Assembly: GCF_015209725.1 (NCBI RefSeq)
Contig: NZ_CP063656.1
Coordinates: 1,161,001 to 1,225,000 of the forward strand
Reading direction: 5' to 3'
Origin: Lysobacter ciconiae
GTDB taxonomy: Bacteria > Pseudomonadota > Gammaproteobacteria > Xanthomonadales > Xanthomonadaceae
DNA: 64,000 bases
Part shown: in pieces, positions 43,133 to 51,261 of the stretch
Layout: every line of letters begins with the position of its first letter
Position numbering within the stretch: position 1 is the stretch's first letter
Notes under the pieces: generated by a model
What the model saw: the letters and a program-made list of their open reading frames with translations, nothing else
Told to the model about the DNA's origin: nothing
Databases searched by the model: none
Translations under genes and position numbers: made by a program

Positions 43133-43370
43133 GAACCCCTCCCTGGAACACGGTCCAATCTAGGCAATGCGACCCGTCCACGCAAACCCGTGTCCTCCTT
43201 TGCGCGCGATTTCTGTAGTCATCAATGAGAGGGGTAATACGGGCCTCGCCCTGGTTTGGCTACGGAATGGACGCACTCGGTGCTCCAGATGCAAACCCCT
43301 TTCGAAGTCGTCTGCGCGGTCGCTTGCAGCGCCCGGCAGACCCTGATTACTGATCGAGGGGTACAAAAGC

Positions 43371-46300
43371 ATGAACAAGATTTTCAGCAGGATATGGAGT
43401 GCATCGCGCGGCCAGATGGTGGTCGCCTCGGAGCTGGCATCGGGGGGGCGTGGCGCAACGGTGCGACGTGCGCCGGTGACAGCCAGGCAATCGGTCATGA
43501 GCATCGCGGTGCTGCTGGGGCTGTCAGCGCTGGCCTCTCCCGTCTGGGCTGCCGACAACGTGATCTGCGAAGACACTGACGGGAACCCGTCAGGCGCCAT
43601 CACGGGAGGGGGTGATTTTGCGATCTCATGCGGCAAGTCGTCTGAATCCGGTGACCGTGGGGTCGCCCTCGGGGCGCTTGCCACCGCCACCGGTTGGTGG
43701 GGCGTCGCGCTGGGCAGCCAGAGCGGAGCAACCGCCGAGCAAAGTACCGCCCTGGGCTCAAACGCCGAGGCGACGGGTAGCTTCGCTCTTGCCGCAGGCG
43801 CCCAGACAGAAGCCTCCGGGTTTGCGGCGTCTGCGTTCGGCAGCTCTGCCCACGCGGTGGGCGAAGACTCCCTCGCTCTGGGTGCCCAATCCGGCGCCGA
43901 TGCCGCTGGCTCGGTGGCGCTGGGTTCCGATTCGTACGCCGGCGAGAGTAACGTGGTGTCCTTCGGGCACAGTGTCGGAGATCCGCGCCTGAATATCACC
44001 GGCGGGATGTGGTACTCCGACTTGAATCGGCGGCTGATCCACGTGGCTGACGGCATCGACGACACCGACGCGGTGAACCTGGGGCAGATGAAAAGCTTTG
44101 CGTCGCCGTATTTCATCGCCGACGGTGGCATGGACACCACGGTGCCTCACGCAACCGGCTTGAGTACTGCAGGGGGCGTGTCCAGCCTGGCCATAGGTGA
44201 CTCAAGTGCCTACGGCTACGACAGCTCCGCCGACGGTGAGAGTACGGCGATCGGCACCAACAGCTCGGCCAAAAGCCAAAGTGTTGCGGTCGGCCATGAC
44301 GCCGACGCTGCCAGCCCCGAGGCAACTGCCGTGGGGCACGGTGCAACGGCCGCCAACGATGGCGCCACGACCGTGGGATTCAGCGCCGGTGCGAGCGGTG
44401 AGTACAGTGTTGCGGTCGGCGGCCACAGTGCTGCCAGCGCTGACGCGACCACCGCTGTAGGCGGATGGATCGACAAGAACGGCGACGGCATTGTAGACGC
44501 CGACGAAATCACCCTGGCATCGGGACCCAACAGCAGCGCATTCGGCAACGGGGCACAGGCGACAAGCATCAATTCCACCGCACTGGGCGCCTTGAGCAGT
44601 GCAGCCGCGTCTTCGCTGGCGGTGGGTAGCCGCAGCGATGCCTCGGGGAGCGCCAGCTCCGCCCTCGGCGCGTCCGCTTCTGCGACCGGTTCGAATGGGA
44701 CCGCCGTTGGGACGGGCAGCAGGGCCCACGCCGATTTCGCTACCGCACTTGGCGCGCGCAGCCTCGCCACTGGGGAATCCGCCACCGCCGTTGGCAGCTG
44801 GATCGACAAGAACGGCGACAACATCATCAATCCCGACGAAGTGGCCTCGGCATCGGGCCTGGAGAGCAGCGCCTTCGGCAGCGCTGCGCAGGCAAGCGGG
44901 GAGGCCAGTACCGCCATGGGTGCAGACAGCCGCGCGAGTGGCTTTGGCGGCACCGCCACGGGTGCACGCAGCCGGGCCGATGGCTACGGCGGCACTGCCA
45001 CGGGTCTGCACAGCAACGCATCGGGTGCGAGAAGTACGGCCACGGGCTACTACAGCAGTGCGACTGGACAGGCAGCCATAGCCGCAGGCTACGGCAGTGA
45101 AGCCCACGGCGAGTTCGCCGTCGCCATCGGCAACTTCGCCAAAAGCGATGCCCAGGATTCCATGGCCTTGGGCGCGACCAGCCGTGCCAGCGGCCTCAAC
45201 AGTGTCGCCCTGGGCAACGAGTCGGTGGCTGGCAGTACCGGCGTAGTCTCCTTTGGACACGCTGCCGGCGACCTTGATTTTGCGGGCAACGCTTACGGCA
45301 GCGACCTCGAACGTCGTCTGATCAACGTCGCCGACGGCATCGACAACACCGACGCGGTGAACCTGGGCCAGCTGGATGCCGCCATCGCCGGGCTGTCCGG
45401 GGGCGGAACCCCCAATGCGGTGGCCTACGATAGCGCGTCCCGCACCGACCTCACGCTGGGCGGCAGCGGCGGCACGGCGATCCACAACCTCGCCGATGGC
45501 ACGGCCGCGGATGACGCGGTCAACAAGGGCCAGCTGGATGCGGCTATCGCCGGCGTTTCCGGCGGAGGTGCGGCCAACCCCCACCTCGCCACCGACGGCA
45601 GCGCGGCGGATCCAGCAACGGTTGCACCGGGATCGCGTGGCGTCGCAGTGGGCGCCAATGCCGAAGCCGGCGGGAACCACGGCACGGCGGTGGGCGGTGA
45701 CAGCTACGCGGCGGGCGCCAACGACACCGCCATCGGCGGCAACGCAAAGGTCAATGCCGACGGCAGCACCGCGGTCGGCGCCAACACGGTGATCGACGCG
45801 GCGGCGACCAACGCAGTGGCGGTGGGCGAGAGCGCATCGGTAACCGCTTCGGACGCCGTCGCCTTGGGTCAGGGTTCGGTAGCCGACCAGGCCAACACGG
45901 TCTCTGTCGGTGCGGCTGGCAGCGAGCGTCGGGTCGTCAATGTGGCCGACGCCACCGGGGCGAACGATGCGGTCAACCTGGGCCAGATGAATGCCGGTGA
46001 CGCGCAGGCGCTGGCGGATGCCCAGGCCTACGTCGACAGCCAGATCATCTCCGCCGGCAGCATCACCGAGTCGCAGGTGCAGGACATCGCCGACGCGGGC
46101 GACGCCGCCACGCTGTCTTCAGCACAGGACTACGCGGACACCGGCGATGCAGCGACCTTGTCGTCTGCGCAGGACTACGCGGATACCGGCGACGCCGCCA
46201 CTTTGTCGTCTGCCCAGGACTACGCAGACACTGGCGATGCCGCCACGCTGTCCTCAGCGCAGGGCTACGCCGACGCGGGCGACGCCGCCACGCTTTCCAC

Positions 46301-46673
46301 GGCGAACGGCTACGCGGACACCCGCAGTAGCGCAGCTGTGTCCTCGGCGAATGCCTACACCGATCAGCGCGTTACGGAGATGTCGGTGGGCATGGACGAA
46401 TTCCGCCGCGACGTGGATGACCGCTTCCACAACACGGACCAGCGCATCGGTCGTCTGGGAGCAATGAGCGCCGCGTCGACGCAGATGGCGATCAACGCGG
46501 CCGGTGCGCGGGGCAAGGGAAAGCTGGCCGCCGGCTTTGGCTTCGAGAGCGGCCACGCGGCCATGTCGGTGGGTTATGCGGCACCGCTGGGCTCACGGGC
46601 CACGGTCAGTTTTGGTGGCGCCTTCAGCGGCTCGCAAAAGTCCGTCGGTTTCGGCTTCGGCCTGGATCTCTGA
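43371..46673 (+). CDS. Trimeric autotransporter adhesin (YadA-like)
   Basis: The 1,100-residue protein starts with an extended signal peptide region (MNKIFSRIWSASRGQ) and a signal sequence ending SPVWA at residue 60. Many YadA-head repeats of the form SxALGxxAxA follow. Neck motifs ending TDAVNLGQ or a close variant occur near residues 220, 647, 703 and 852. Two EF-hand-like loops interrupt the head. A stalk of 15-residue repeats lies at about residues 911-1000, and the C-terminal YadA anchor forms the outer-membrane pore. It should form a surface trimer binding to host, matrix or other cells. A divergent ECF sigma/kinase pair lies upstream. The next gene is convergent. Confidence 0.93.
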   Translation: MNKIFSRIWSASRGQMVVASELASGGRGATVRRAPVTARQSVMSIAVLLGLSALASPVWAADNVICEDTDGNPSGAITGGGDFAISCGKSSESGDRGVALGALATATGWWGVALGSQSGATAEQSTALGSNAEATGSFALAAGAQTEASGFAASAFGSSAHAVGEDSLALGAQSGADAAGSVALGSDSYAGESNVVSFGHSVGDPRLNITGGMWYSDLNRRLIHVADGIDDTDAVNLGQMKSFASPYFIADGGMDTTVPHATGLSTAGGVSSLAIGDSSAYGYDSSADGESTAIGTNSSAKSQSVAVGHDADAASPEATAVGHGATAANDGATTVGFSAGASGEYSVAVGGHSAASADATTAVGGWIDKNGDGIVDADEITLASGPNSSAFGNGAQATSINSTALGALSSAAASSLAVGSRSDASGSASSALGASASATGSNGTAVGTGSRAHADFATALGARSLATGESATAVGSWIDKNGDNIINPDEVASASGLESSAFGSAAQASGEASTAMGADSRASGFGGTATGARSRADGYGGTATGLHSNASGARSTATGYYSSATGQAAIAAGYGSEAHGEFAVAIGNFAKSDAQDSMALGATSRASGLNSVALGNESVAGSTGVVSFGHAAGDLDFAGNAYGSDLERRLINVADGIDNTDAVNLGQLDAAIAGLSGGGTPNAVAYDSASRTDLTLGGSGGTAIHNLADGTAADDAVNKGQLDAAIAGVSGGGAANPHLATDGSAADPATVAPGSRGVAVGANAEAGGNHGTAVGGDSYAAGANDTAIGGNAKVNADGSTAVGANTVIDAAATNAVAVGESASVTASDAVALGQGSVADQANTVSVGAAGSERRVVNVADATGANDAVNLGQMNAGDAQALADAQAYVDSQIISAGSITESQVQDIADAGDAATLSSAQDYADTGDAATLSSAQDYADTGDAATLSSAQDYADTGDAATLSSAQGYADAGDAATLSTANGYADTRSSAAVSSANAYTDQRVTEMSVGMDEFRRDVDDRFHNTDQRIGRLGAMSAASTQMAINAAGARGKGKLAAGFGFESGHAAMSVGYAAPLGSRATVSFGGAFSGSQKSVGFGFGLDL
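44472..44507 (+). other. EF-hand-like loop 1 in the adhesin head
   Basis: The codons read DKNGDGIVDADE, matching the canonical 12-residue EF-hand loop (acidic or Asn at positions 1, 3, 5 and 9, Gly at 6, Glu at 12). It follows a VGGWI segment between YadA-head repeats. Confidence 0.7.
44805..44840 (+). other. EF-hand-like loop 2 in the adhesin head
   Basis: The codons read DKNGDNIINPDE in the same context as loop 1 (VGSWI before; a Ser/Ala/Gly-rich segment after), 111 residues further on. The two copies suggest a repeated module of head plus loop. Confidence 0.7.
46101..46370 (+). repeat. Six tandem 45-bp repeats encoding a 15-residue stalk unit
   Basis: Units of 45 bp begin at 46101, 46146, 46191, 46236, 46281 and 46326. 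Three encode DAATLSSAQDYADTG, the fourth DAATLSSAQGYADAG, the fifth DAATLSTANGYADTR, and the last is diverged. A 15-residue period is typical of right-handed coiled-coil stalks of trimeric autotransporters. DNA identity between units makes copy number likely to vary. Confidence 0.85.
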
Positions 46674-46694
46674 GGCCTGACAGTTCGCGGCTCG

Positions 46695-46737
46695 TCCCTC
46701 CCGCCTGACCCTCTCCGTACCCCGGAGCCGGGAGGGA
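46695..46737. terminator. Hairpin between the adhesin gene and liuB
   Basis: TCCCTCCCG (46695-46703) and CGGGAGGGA (46729-46737) are perfect inverted repeats enclosing 25 bases, 22 bp after the adhesin stop. No T run follows, so it is a possible but atypical terminator for the convergent genes. Confidence 0.35.
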
Positions 46738-46846
46738 GGGCGGGCCGCACCTGACCATGAATCACAACCCGGCGCGGGCGCACACGCGTCTCGCGCCAGA
46801 AGGTTTGGAAAGCTAACGAAAAACGGTGTGCGCGCGGAACCGTTAC

Positions 46847-48457
46847 CTACATCCGGAACACGCCAAACCGGGTTGACGAGGCAATCGGTGCATTCAACGC
46901 TGCTGACAAGCCTAGGCCAAGAACACGGCGGGTGTCGGCAGGATCGATGATGCCGTCGTCCCACAGTCGTGCGGTGGCGTAGTACGGATTGCCCTGGCTT
47001 TCGTACTGGTCGAGGATCGGCGCCTTGAATGCGGCTTCCTCGCCCGCGCTCCACTCATCGCCGCGTGCCTCGATGCCGTCCCGGCGCACGGTGGCCAGCA
47101 CGCTGGCCGCCTGCTCGCCGCCCATCACGCTGATGCGCGCGTTGGGCCACATCCAGAGGAAACGGCCGCCGTACGCGCGGCCGCACATCGCGTAGTTGCC
47201 AGCACCGAAGCTGCCACCGATCACGACGGTGAACTTGGGCACGTGCGAGCACGCCACGGCGGTGACCATCTTCGCTCCGTCCTTGGCGATGCCGGCCTGC
47301 TCGTACTTCTTGCCGACCATGAAGCCGGTGATGTTCTGCAGGAACACCAGCGGGATGCCGCGCTGGTTGCACAGCTCGATGAAGTGCGCGCCCTTGAGCG
47401 CGCTCTCGGCAAACAGGATGCCGTTGTTGGCGACGATCCCGACCGGGTAGCCGTGGATGTGGGCGAAGCCGGTAACCAGGGTCTTGCCGTAGCGCGCCTT
47501 GAACTCCTGGAACTCGCTGCCGTCGACAATGCGCGCGATGACCTCGCGGATCTCGAACGGGCGACGGGTGTCTTTCGGCACGACCCCGTACAGCTCGTGC
47601 GCGGCAAACAAGGGCTCGCGGACCGGCTGCACGGCGACCGGCAGGGTCTTTTTCCGGTTGAGGCTGCCGACGATGTCGCGGGCGATCTGCAGGGCGTGGC
47701 GATCGTCCTCGGCGAAGTGGTCGGCCACGCCCGAGATCGACGTATGCACGTCCGCGCCACCCAGGGTCTCGGCATCGACCACCTCGCCGGTGGCCGCCTT
47801 CACCAGCGGCGGGCCGCCGAGGAAAATCGTCCCCTGTTCCTTGACGATGATCGACTCATCGCTCATCGCCGGCACATACGCTCCGCCCGCCGTGCAACTG
47901 CCCATCACCACCGCGATTTGCGGAATGTTTTCCGCGCTCATCCGCGCCTGGTTGTAGAAGATCCGGCCGAAGTGTTCCTTGTCCGGGAATACCTCGTCCT
48001 GCAGCGGCAGGAATGCGCCGCCCGAATCGACCAGGTAAATACACGGCAGATGATTCTCGCGGGCGATTTCCTGCGCGCGAAGGTGCTTCTTCACCGTCAT
48101 CGGAAAATACGTGCCGCCTTTTACCGTCGCATCGTTGGCCACGACGATCACTTCGTGTCCCATCACGCGGCCGATGCCGCAGACCATGCCGGCGGCCGGT
48201 GCGTCGCCGTCGTACATCTCCTCGGCGGCCAGCGCGGCAATCTCCAGGAAAGGGGAGCCCGGGTCGAGCAGGGCGGTGATGCGTTCCCTTACCAGCAGTT
48301 TTCCGCGGCCGGTGTGGCGTTCGCGCGACTTCTCACCACCGCCTTCGGCCGCCCGGATCAGCCGTGCATCCAATTCATCCACCAGGCTGCGATGCCAGGC
48401 AACGTTGTCCTGGAAATCCTGCGAGCGGGGGTCAAGGGCTGAGGTCAAAACGGGCAT
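46847..48457 (-). CDS. liuB: Methylcrotonyl-CoA carboxylase, carboxyltransferase beta subunit
   Basis: The 536-residue protein has the acyl-CoA carboxyltransferase fold: GRGKLLVRERI, PCIYLVDSGGAFLPLQ, VMGSCTAGGAYVPAMSDE, GGPPLVKAATGE, QNITGFMVGKKYEQAG and FGAGNYAMCGRAYGGRF. With LiuD it carboxylates 3-methylcrotonyl-CoA. The ATG at 48457 begins at the family N-terminus. It lies 9 kb from liuC on the same strand, separated by the iron permease, kinase, sigma and adhesin genes. Confidence 0.94.
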   Translation of the reverse strand: MPVLTSALDPRSQDFQDNVAWHRSLVDELDARLIRAAEGGGEKSRERHTGRGKLLVRERITALLDPGSPFLEIAALAAEEMYDGDAPAAGMVCGIGRVMGHEVIVVANDATVKGGTYFPMTVKKHLRAQEIARENHLPCIYLVDSGGAFLPLQDEVFPDKEHFGRIFYNQARMSAENIPQIAVVMGSCTAGGAYVPAMSDESIIVKEQGTIFLGGPPLVKAATGEVVDAETLGGADVHTSISGVADHFAEDDRHALQIARDIVGSLNRKKTLPVAVQPVREPLFAAHELYGVVPKDTRRPFEIREVIARIVDGSEFQEFKARYGKTLVTGFAHIHGYPVGIVANNGILFAESALKGAHFIELCNQRGIPLVFLQNITGFMVGKKYEQAGIAKDGAKMVTAVACSHVPKFTVVIGGSFGAGNYAMCGRAYGGRFLWMWPNARISVMGGEQAASVLATVRRDGIEARGDEWSAGEEAAFKAPILDQYESQGNPYYATARLWDDGIIDPADTRRVLGLGLSAALNAPIASSTRFGVFRM

Positions 48458-48538
48458 GGCAACCGGCCGAGGGAGAATGGACCGCACAGGATACCGGAGG
48501 CCAGCCGAGCTCCGCCCGGACGGCTCCGCAAACGCAAC

Positions 48539-48560
48539 GAGGCCCGCAATAGCGGGCCTC
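48539..48560. terminator. Hairpin downstream of the Ala-rich lipoprotein gene
   Basis: GAGGCCCGC (48539-48547) and GCGGGCCTC (48552-48560) form a perfect 9-bp stem with a 4-nt loop, 26 bp after the stop of the lipoprotein gene read on the minus strand. The following minus-strand sequence GTTGCGTTT is only weakly T-rich. Confidence 0.6.
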
Positions 48561-48586
48561 GCGCTGACAGCTTTGCGGCAGAACGA

Positions 48587-49099
48587 TCAGTCCTTCTTGG
48601 CCTTCTCGGCGGCCGCACGTGCGGCTGCGGCTTCCGCCTCGGCCTTCTCGCGCTTCATGCGCTCGGCGACGCTGTCTGCAGCACTGCCAATGGTGTCGGC
48701 GGCGCTGGCCTTGCCTTCCTCGTAGGACTCCTTGATCGAATCGCCGGCCTTGCTGGCGGACTCGGACGCGTCGGCAGCGGCGCGGCGGGTCGAATCGGCT
48801 GCATCCGCGGTGGCGGCGCGGGTGGTAGCGGCTGCGTCGCGCGCGGCGGCACTGGTGTTGTCGGCTGCATCGCGGGCAGCAGCGCCGGTGGCGTCGGCCG
48901 CTTCACGCGCCGATTCCGCGGCGGAGTCGAGGCTGCGGGCCGCGGAGTCGGAAGCGGAGTCCGCGGCGGCGGCGGCGTGATCACCGGCGGCGCGAGCCTC
49001 GGCGGCCGCTTCCTTTCGGTCCTGTTCGGCCTGCGGTGAATTGCAGGCGGTCAAGGCAAACATACTGGCTGCAACTATGAGGGTGATCTTGTGGTTCAT
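48587..49099 (-). CDS. Ala-rich lipoprotein (long)
   Basis: The 170-residue product starts MNHKITLIVAASMFALTAC, a signal peptide with lipobox LTAC. The rest is almost only Ala, Asp, Glu, Ser, Arg and Lys, with repeats of the type (A/S)ADSA and AAARDAA, predicting one long charged helix. This composition resembles LEA-like or Lpp-like envelope proteins. Function not known. The ATG at 49099 is chosen because it begins the signal peptide. A related, shorter lipoprotein lies next upstream. Confidence 0.7.
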   Translation of the reverse strand: MNHKITLIVAASMFALTACNSPQAEQDRKEAAAEARAAGDHAAAAADSASDSAARSLDSAAESAREAADATGAAARDAADNTSAAARDAAATTRAATADAADSTRRAAADASESASKAGDSIKESYEEGKASAADTIGSAADSVAERMKREKAEAEAAAARAAAEKAKKD

Positions 49100-49229
49100 C
49101 GGAAAGCTCCTGGAAAGTCGGCAGGGAAACTGCGTCATGCGCCGGTTCTGCCGGCGGGAAAACTATCCGATGGGCACAGGGAAAGCGACGTGAAGGAGGC
49201 GGTCGTATTTAAACGCCGCTGAAACGACG

Positions 49230-49268
49230 CGCATAAAAAAACCGCCGGAGTTACCCGGCGGTTTCTTC
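49230..49268 (-). terminator. Rho-independent terminator between the two lipoprotein genes
   Basis: CCGCCGG (49242-49248) and CCGGCGG (49255-49261) form a stem with a 6-nt loop. On the minus strand the stem is followed by seven T, just downstream of the shorter lipoprotein gene. The plus strand also has TTTCTT. Confidence 0.8.
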
Positions 49269-49294
49269 AAGCTGAAACGTGCAACGGGGCGATA

Positions 49295-49672
49295 TTACTT
49301 GCCGTCGTTGTTGGTCTCGGCGTCTGCCTTGGCAGCGGCTTCTTCAGCAGCGTCCTTGGCCTGCTCGGCGGCGTCAGCCATGTTCTCGGCAGCGTCGGCA
49401 GCGTCGTCGGCACCGGTCATGTCACCAGCAGAGGCAGCGGCGTCGGCCGAAGTCGCGGCGGCGTCGGCAGCCGAAGCGGCGGTGTCGGCAGCAGCCTGGG
49501 CAGCGTCGGTGGCCATCGCGTCGCCAGTGGCGGCGGCGTTGGCAGCAGCTTCCTGCGCCTCGTTGGCGGCGGTGGCCGCTTCCTGGGCAGAGCTGTCAGC
49601 CTGCTGGGTGTTGGAGCAAGCAGCCAGGGCCAGGCCCATAGCGAGGGCGATCAGCGCCTTGTTCAAAGTCAT
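49295..49672 (-). CDS. Ala-rich lipoprotein (short)
   Basis: The 125-residue product begins MTLNKALIALAMGLALAAC, a signal peptide with lipobox LAAC. The mature part is more than half alanine, with Asp, Glu, Thr and Ser, and forms an acidic helix (AADTAASAADAAATSADAA). It has its own promoter-like elements upstream and a terminator downstream, so it is probably a monocistronic and highly expressed gene. It looks related in design to its neighbour. Function not known. Confidence 0.7.
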   Translation of the reverse strand: MTLNKALIALAMGLALAACSNTQQADSSAQEAATAANEAQEAAANAAATGDAMATDAAQAAADTAASAADAAATSADAAASAGDMTGADDAADAAENMADAAEQAKDAAEEAAAKADAETNNDGK

Positions 49673-49727
49673 GGTGTATTCCTCGTCTTAAGAAAAATTC
49701 GGCAGCACGCAATCGCGTACCGCTAAC

Positions 49728-49755
49728 ATGATGACGGTAGGCCGGCCTGTGTCAA
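49728..49755 (-). promoter_or_regulatory. Promoter of the short Ala-rich lipoprotein gene
   Basis: On the minus strand a perfect TTGACA -35 box (49750-49755) is followed after 16 bp by CATCAT (49728-49733), a four-of-six -10 match. GAGGA upstream of the ATG at 49672 is the probable ribosome binding site. Confidence 0.6.
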
Positions 49756-49845
49756 GCGGCAGGCCTTCCTTTTTTCGTCAATTTATCGTTAACTGTTGGG
49801 CTGCCGTTCGGTGTTGACAGGCGCGCGTGAAAAGTGCGTTCCCAT

Positions 49846-51021
49846 TCACGGCAACTCGATGGCAATCGCGGTCGCTTCGCCGCCGCCGATGCAGAGCGAC
49901 GCCACACCGCGTTTTGCGCCACGCGCGCGCAATGCGTTGATCAGCGTGACCACTAGACGCGCACCGCTGGCGCCGATCGGATGGCCCAATGCAACGGCGC
50001 CGCCGTGCACGTTGACCTTTTCGCGCGGAATGCCCAGATCCTTGATCGGGGCCATCGCCACGCATGAGAACGCCTCGTTGATTTCAAACAGGTCGACGTC
50101 GGCCACGCTCCAGCTGGCCTTCTCGAGCACGTTCTTGATCGCGGTGACCGGAGCAGTGGTGAACCACTCGGGCGCCTGCGAATGGGTGGCGTGCGCAACG
50201 ATGCGTGCGAGCGGCGTCAGGCCGCGGGCGGAGGCGTCCTCGGCAGACATCAGCAGGGTCGCCGCCGCGCCGTCGGAGATCTTCGAGGAGGAGGCTGCGG
50301 TCAACACGCCTTCCTTGCCGAAGGCGGCACGCAGGCCGGGAATCCGGGCGGTGTCGATCTTGCCGGGCTCCTCGTCGGTATCCACCACCACTTCGCCCTT
50401 GCGGGTCTTGACGGTGACCGGGACGATCTCGTCCTTGAACGAGCCATCGGCCTGGGCCGCCTTTGCGCGGTCCACGCTCTCGGTGGAGTACGCGTCGAGC
50501 GCCTCGCGGTCGAAACCGTACTCGTTGCAGGCCATGTCGCCGAACACGCCCATCGCCTTGCCGTCGTACGGGTTGGTCAGGCCGTCGTAGGCCATGTGGT
50601 CGATGAACTCGGCGCTGCCGTAGCGGATGCCGGTGCGCGAACCGTTGAGCAGGTGCGGGGCGTTGGTCATCGACTCCATGCCGCCGGCAACGACGACCTT
50701 GGCCGATCCGGCCTTGATCAGGTCGTGGCCGAACATGATCGCCTTCATGCCCGAGCCGCAGACCTTGTTGATGGTCGTGCAACCGGCGGAGGCGGGCAGG
50801 CCGGCGTTGAGCGCGGCCTGGCGGGCGGGCGCCTGGCCCAAGCCGGCGGGCAGCACGCAGCCCATGATCACCTCGTCGACCTGGTCGGCGGACACGCCGG
50901 CATGCTCGAGGGCGCCGGTGATGACGGCCGATCCGAGAGCCGGCGTCGGCACGCCGGTGAACTGGCCGAGGAAGGAACCGATGGCGGTGCGCTTGGCACC
51001 GACGATGACGACGTCGCTCAT
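49846..51021 (-). CDS. Acetyl-CoA C-acetyltransferase (thiolase)
   Basis: The 391-residue protein has the thiolase catalytic cysteine in INKVCGSGMKA, EAFSCVAMA, GGAVALGHPIGASGARL (catalytic histidine) and the C-terminal CIGGGEATAIAIE with the second cysteine. It cleaves or forms acetoacetyl-CoA and so can complete leucine catabolism after HMG-CoA lyase. The ATG at 51021 has GGAG 6 bp upstream. It lies on the same strand as the liu genes. Confidence 0.93.
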   Translation of the reverse strand: MSDVVIVGAKRTAIGSFLGQFTGVPTPALGSAVITGALEHAGVSADQVDEVIMGCVLPAGLGQAPARQAALNAGLPASAGCTTINKVCGSGMKAIMFGHDLIKAGSAKVVVAGGMESMTNAPHLLNGSRTGIRYGSAEFIDHMAYDGLTNPYDGKAMGVFGDMACNEYGFDREALDAYSTESVDRAKAAQADGSFKDEIVPVTVKTRKGEVVVDTDEEPGKIDTARIPGLRAAFGKEGVLTAASSSKISDGAAATLLMSAEDASARGLTPLARIVAHATHSQAPEWFTTAPVTAIKNVLEKASWSVADVDLFEINEAFSCVAMAPIKDLGIPREKVNVHGGAVALGHPIGASGARLVVTLINALRARGAKRGVASLCIGGGEATAIAIELP

Positions 51022-51261
51022 GGCGGACTCCAATTTGGGACGAGCCGGAAGACGCTTCCGGTACGCTCCGATTATGCGGCGCCATGCTGCGCTGCGGCAA
51101 ACCGGGCGCTAAAACGTGCGCTGGTTCGCGTATCGGCCACGCTGCATTGGGCACGTCCGGCCTGCGTTGATGGCTGATTGTCGGTGAAGCGTGATTGACG
51201 TGATACTGGGGTCACTTGGCGCCTGGCGCCGTCCATTGCCGACCATTGAGGGGGAGACCTT

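Noticed and set aside
43160..44140. Pro- and Ser-rich minus-strand open frame at the start of the adhesin
   Set aside because: It is antisense to the adhesin, whose signal region and head repeats are unmistakable.
46101..46370. Regular 45-bp repeats as a CRISPR-like array
   Set aside because: The units are contiguous with no spacers, stay in frame and encode a known type of autotransporter stalk.
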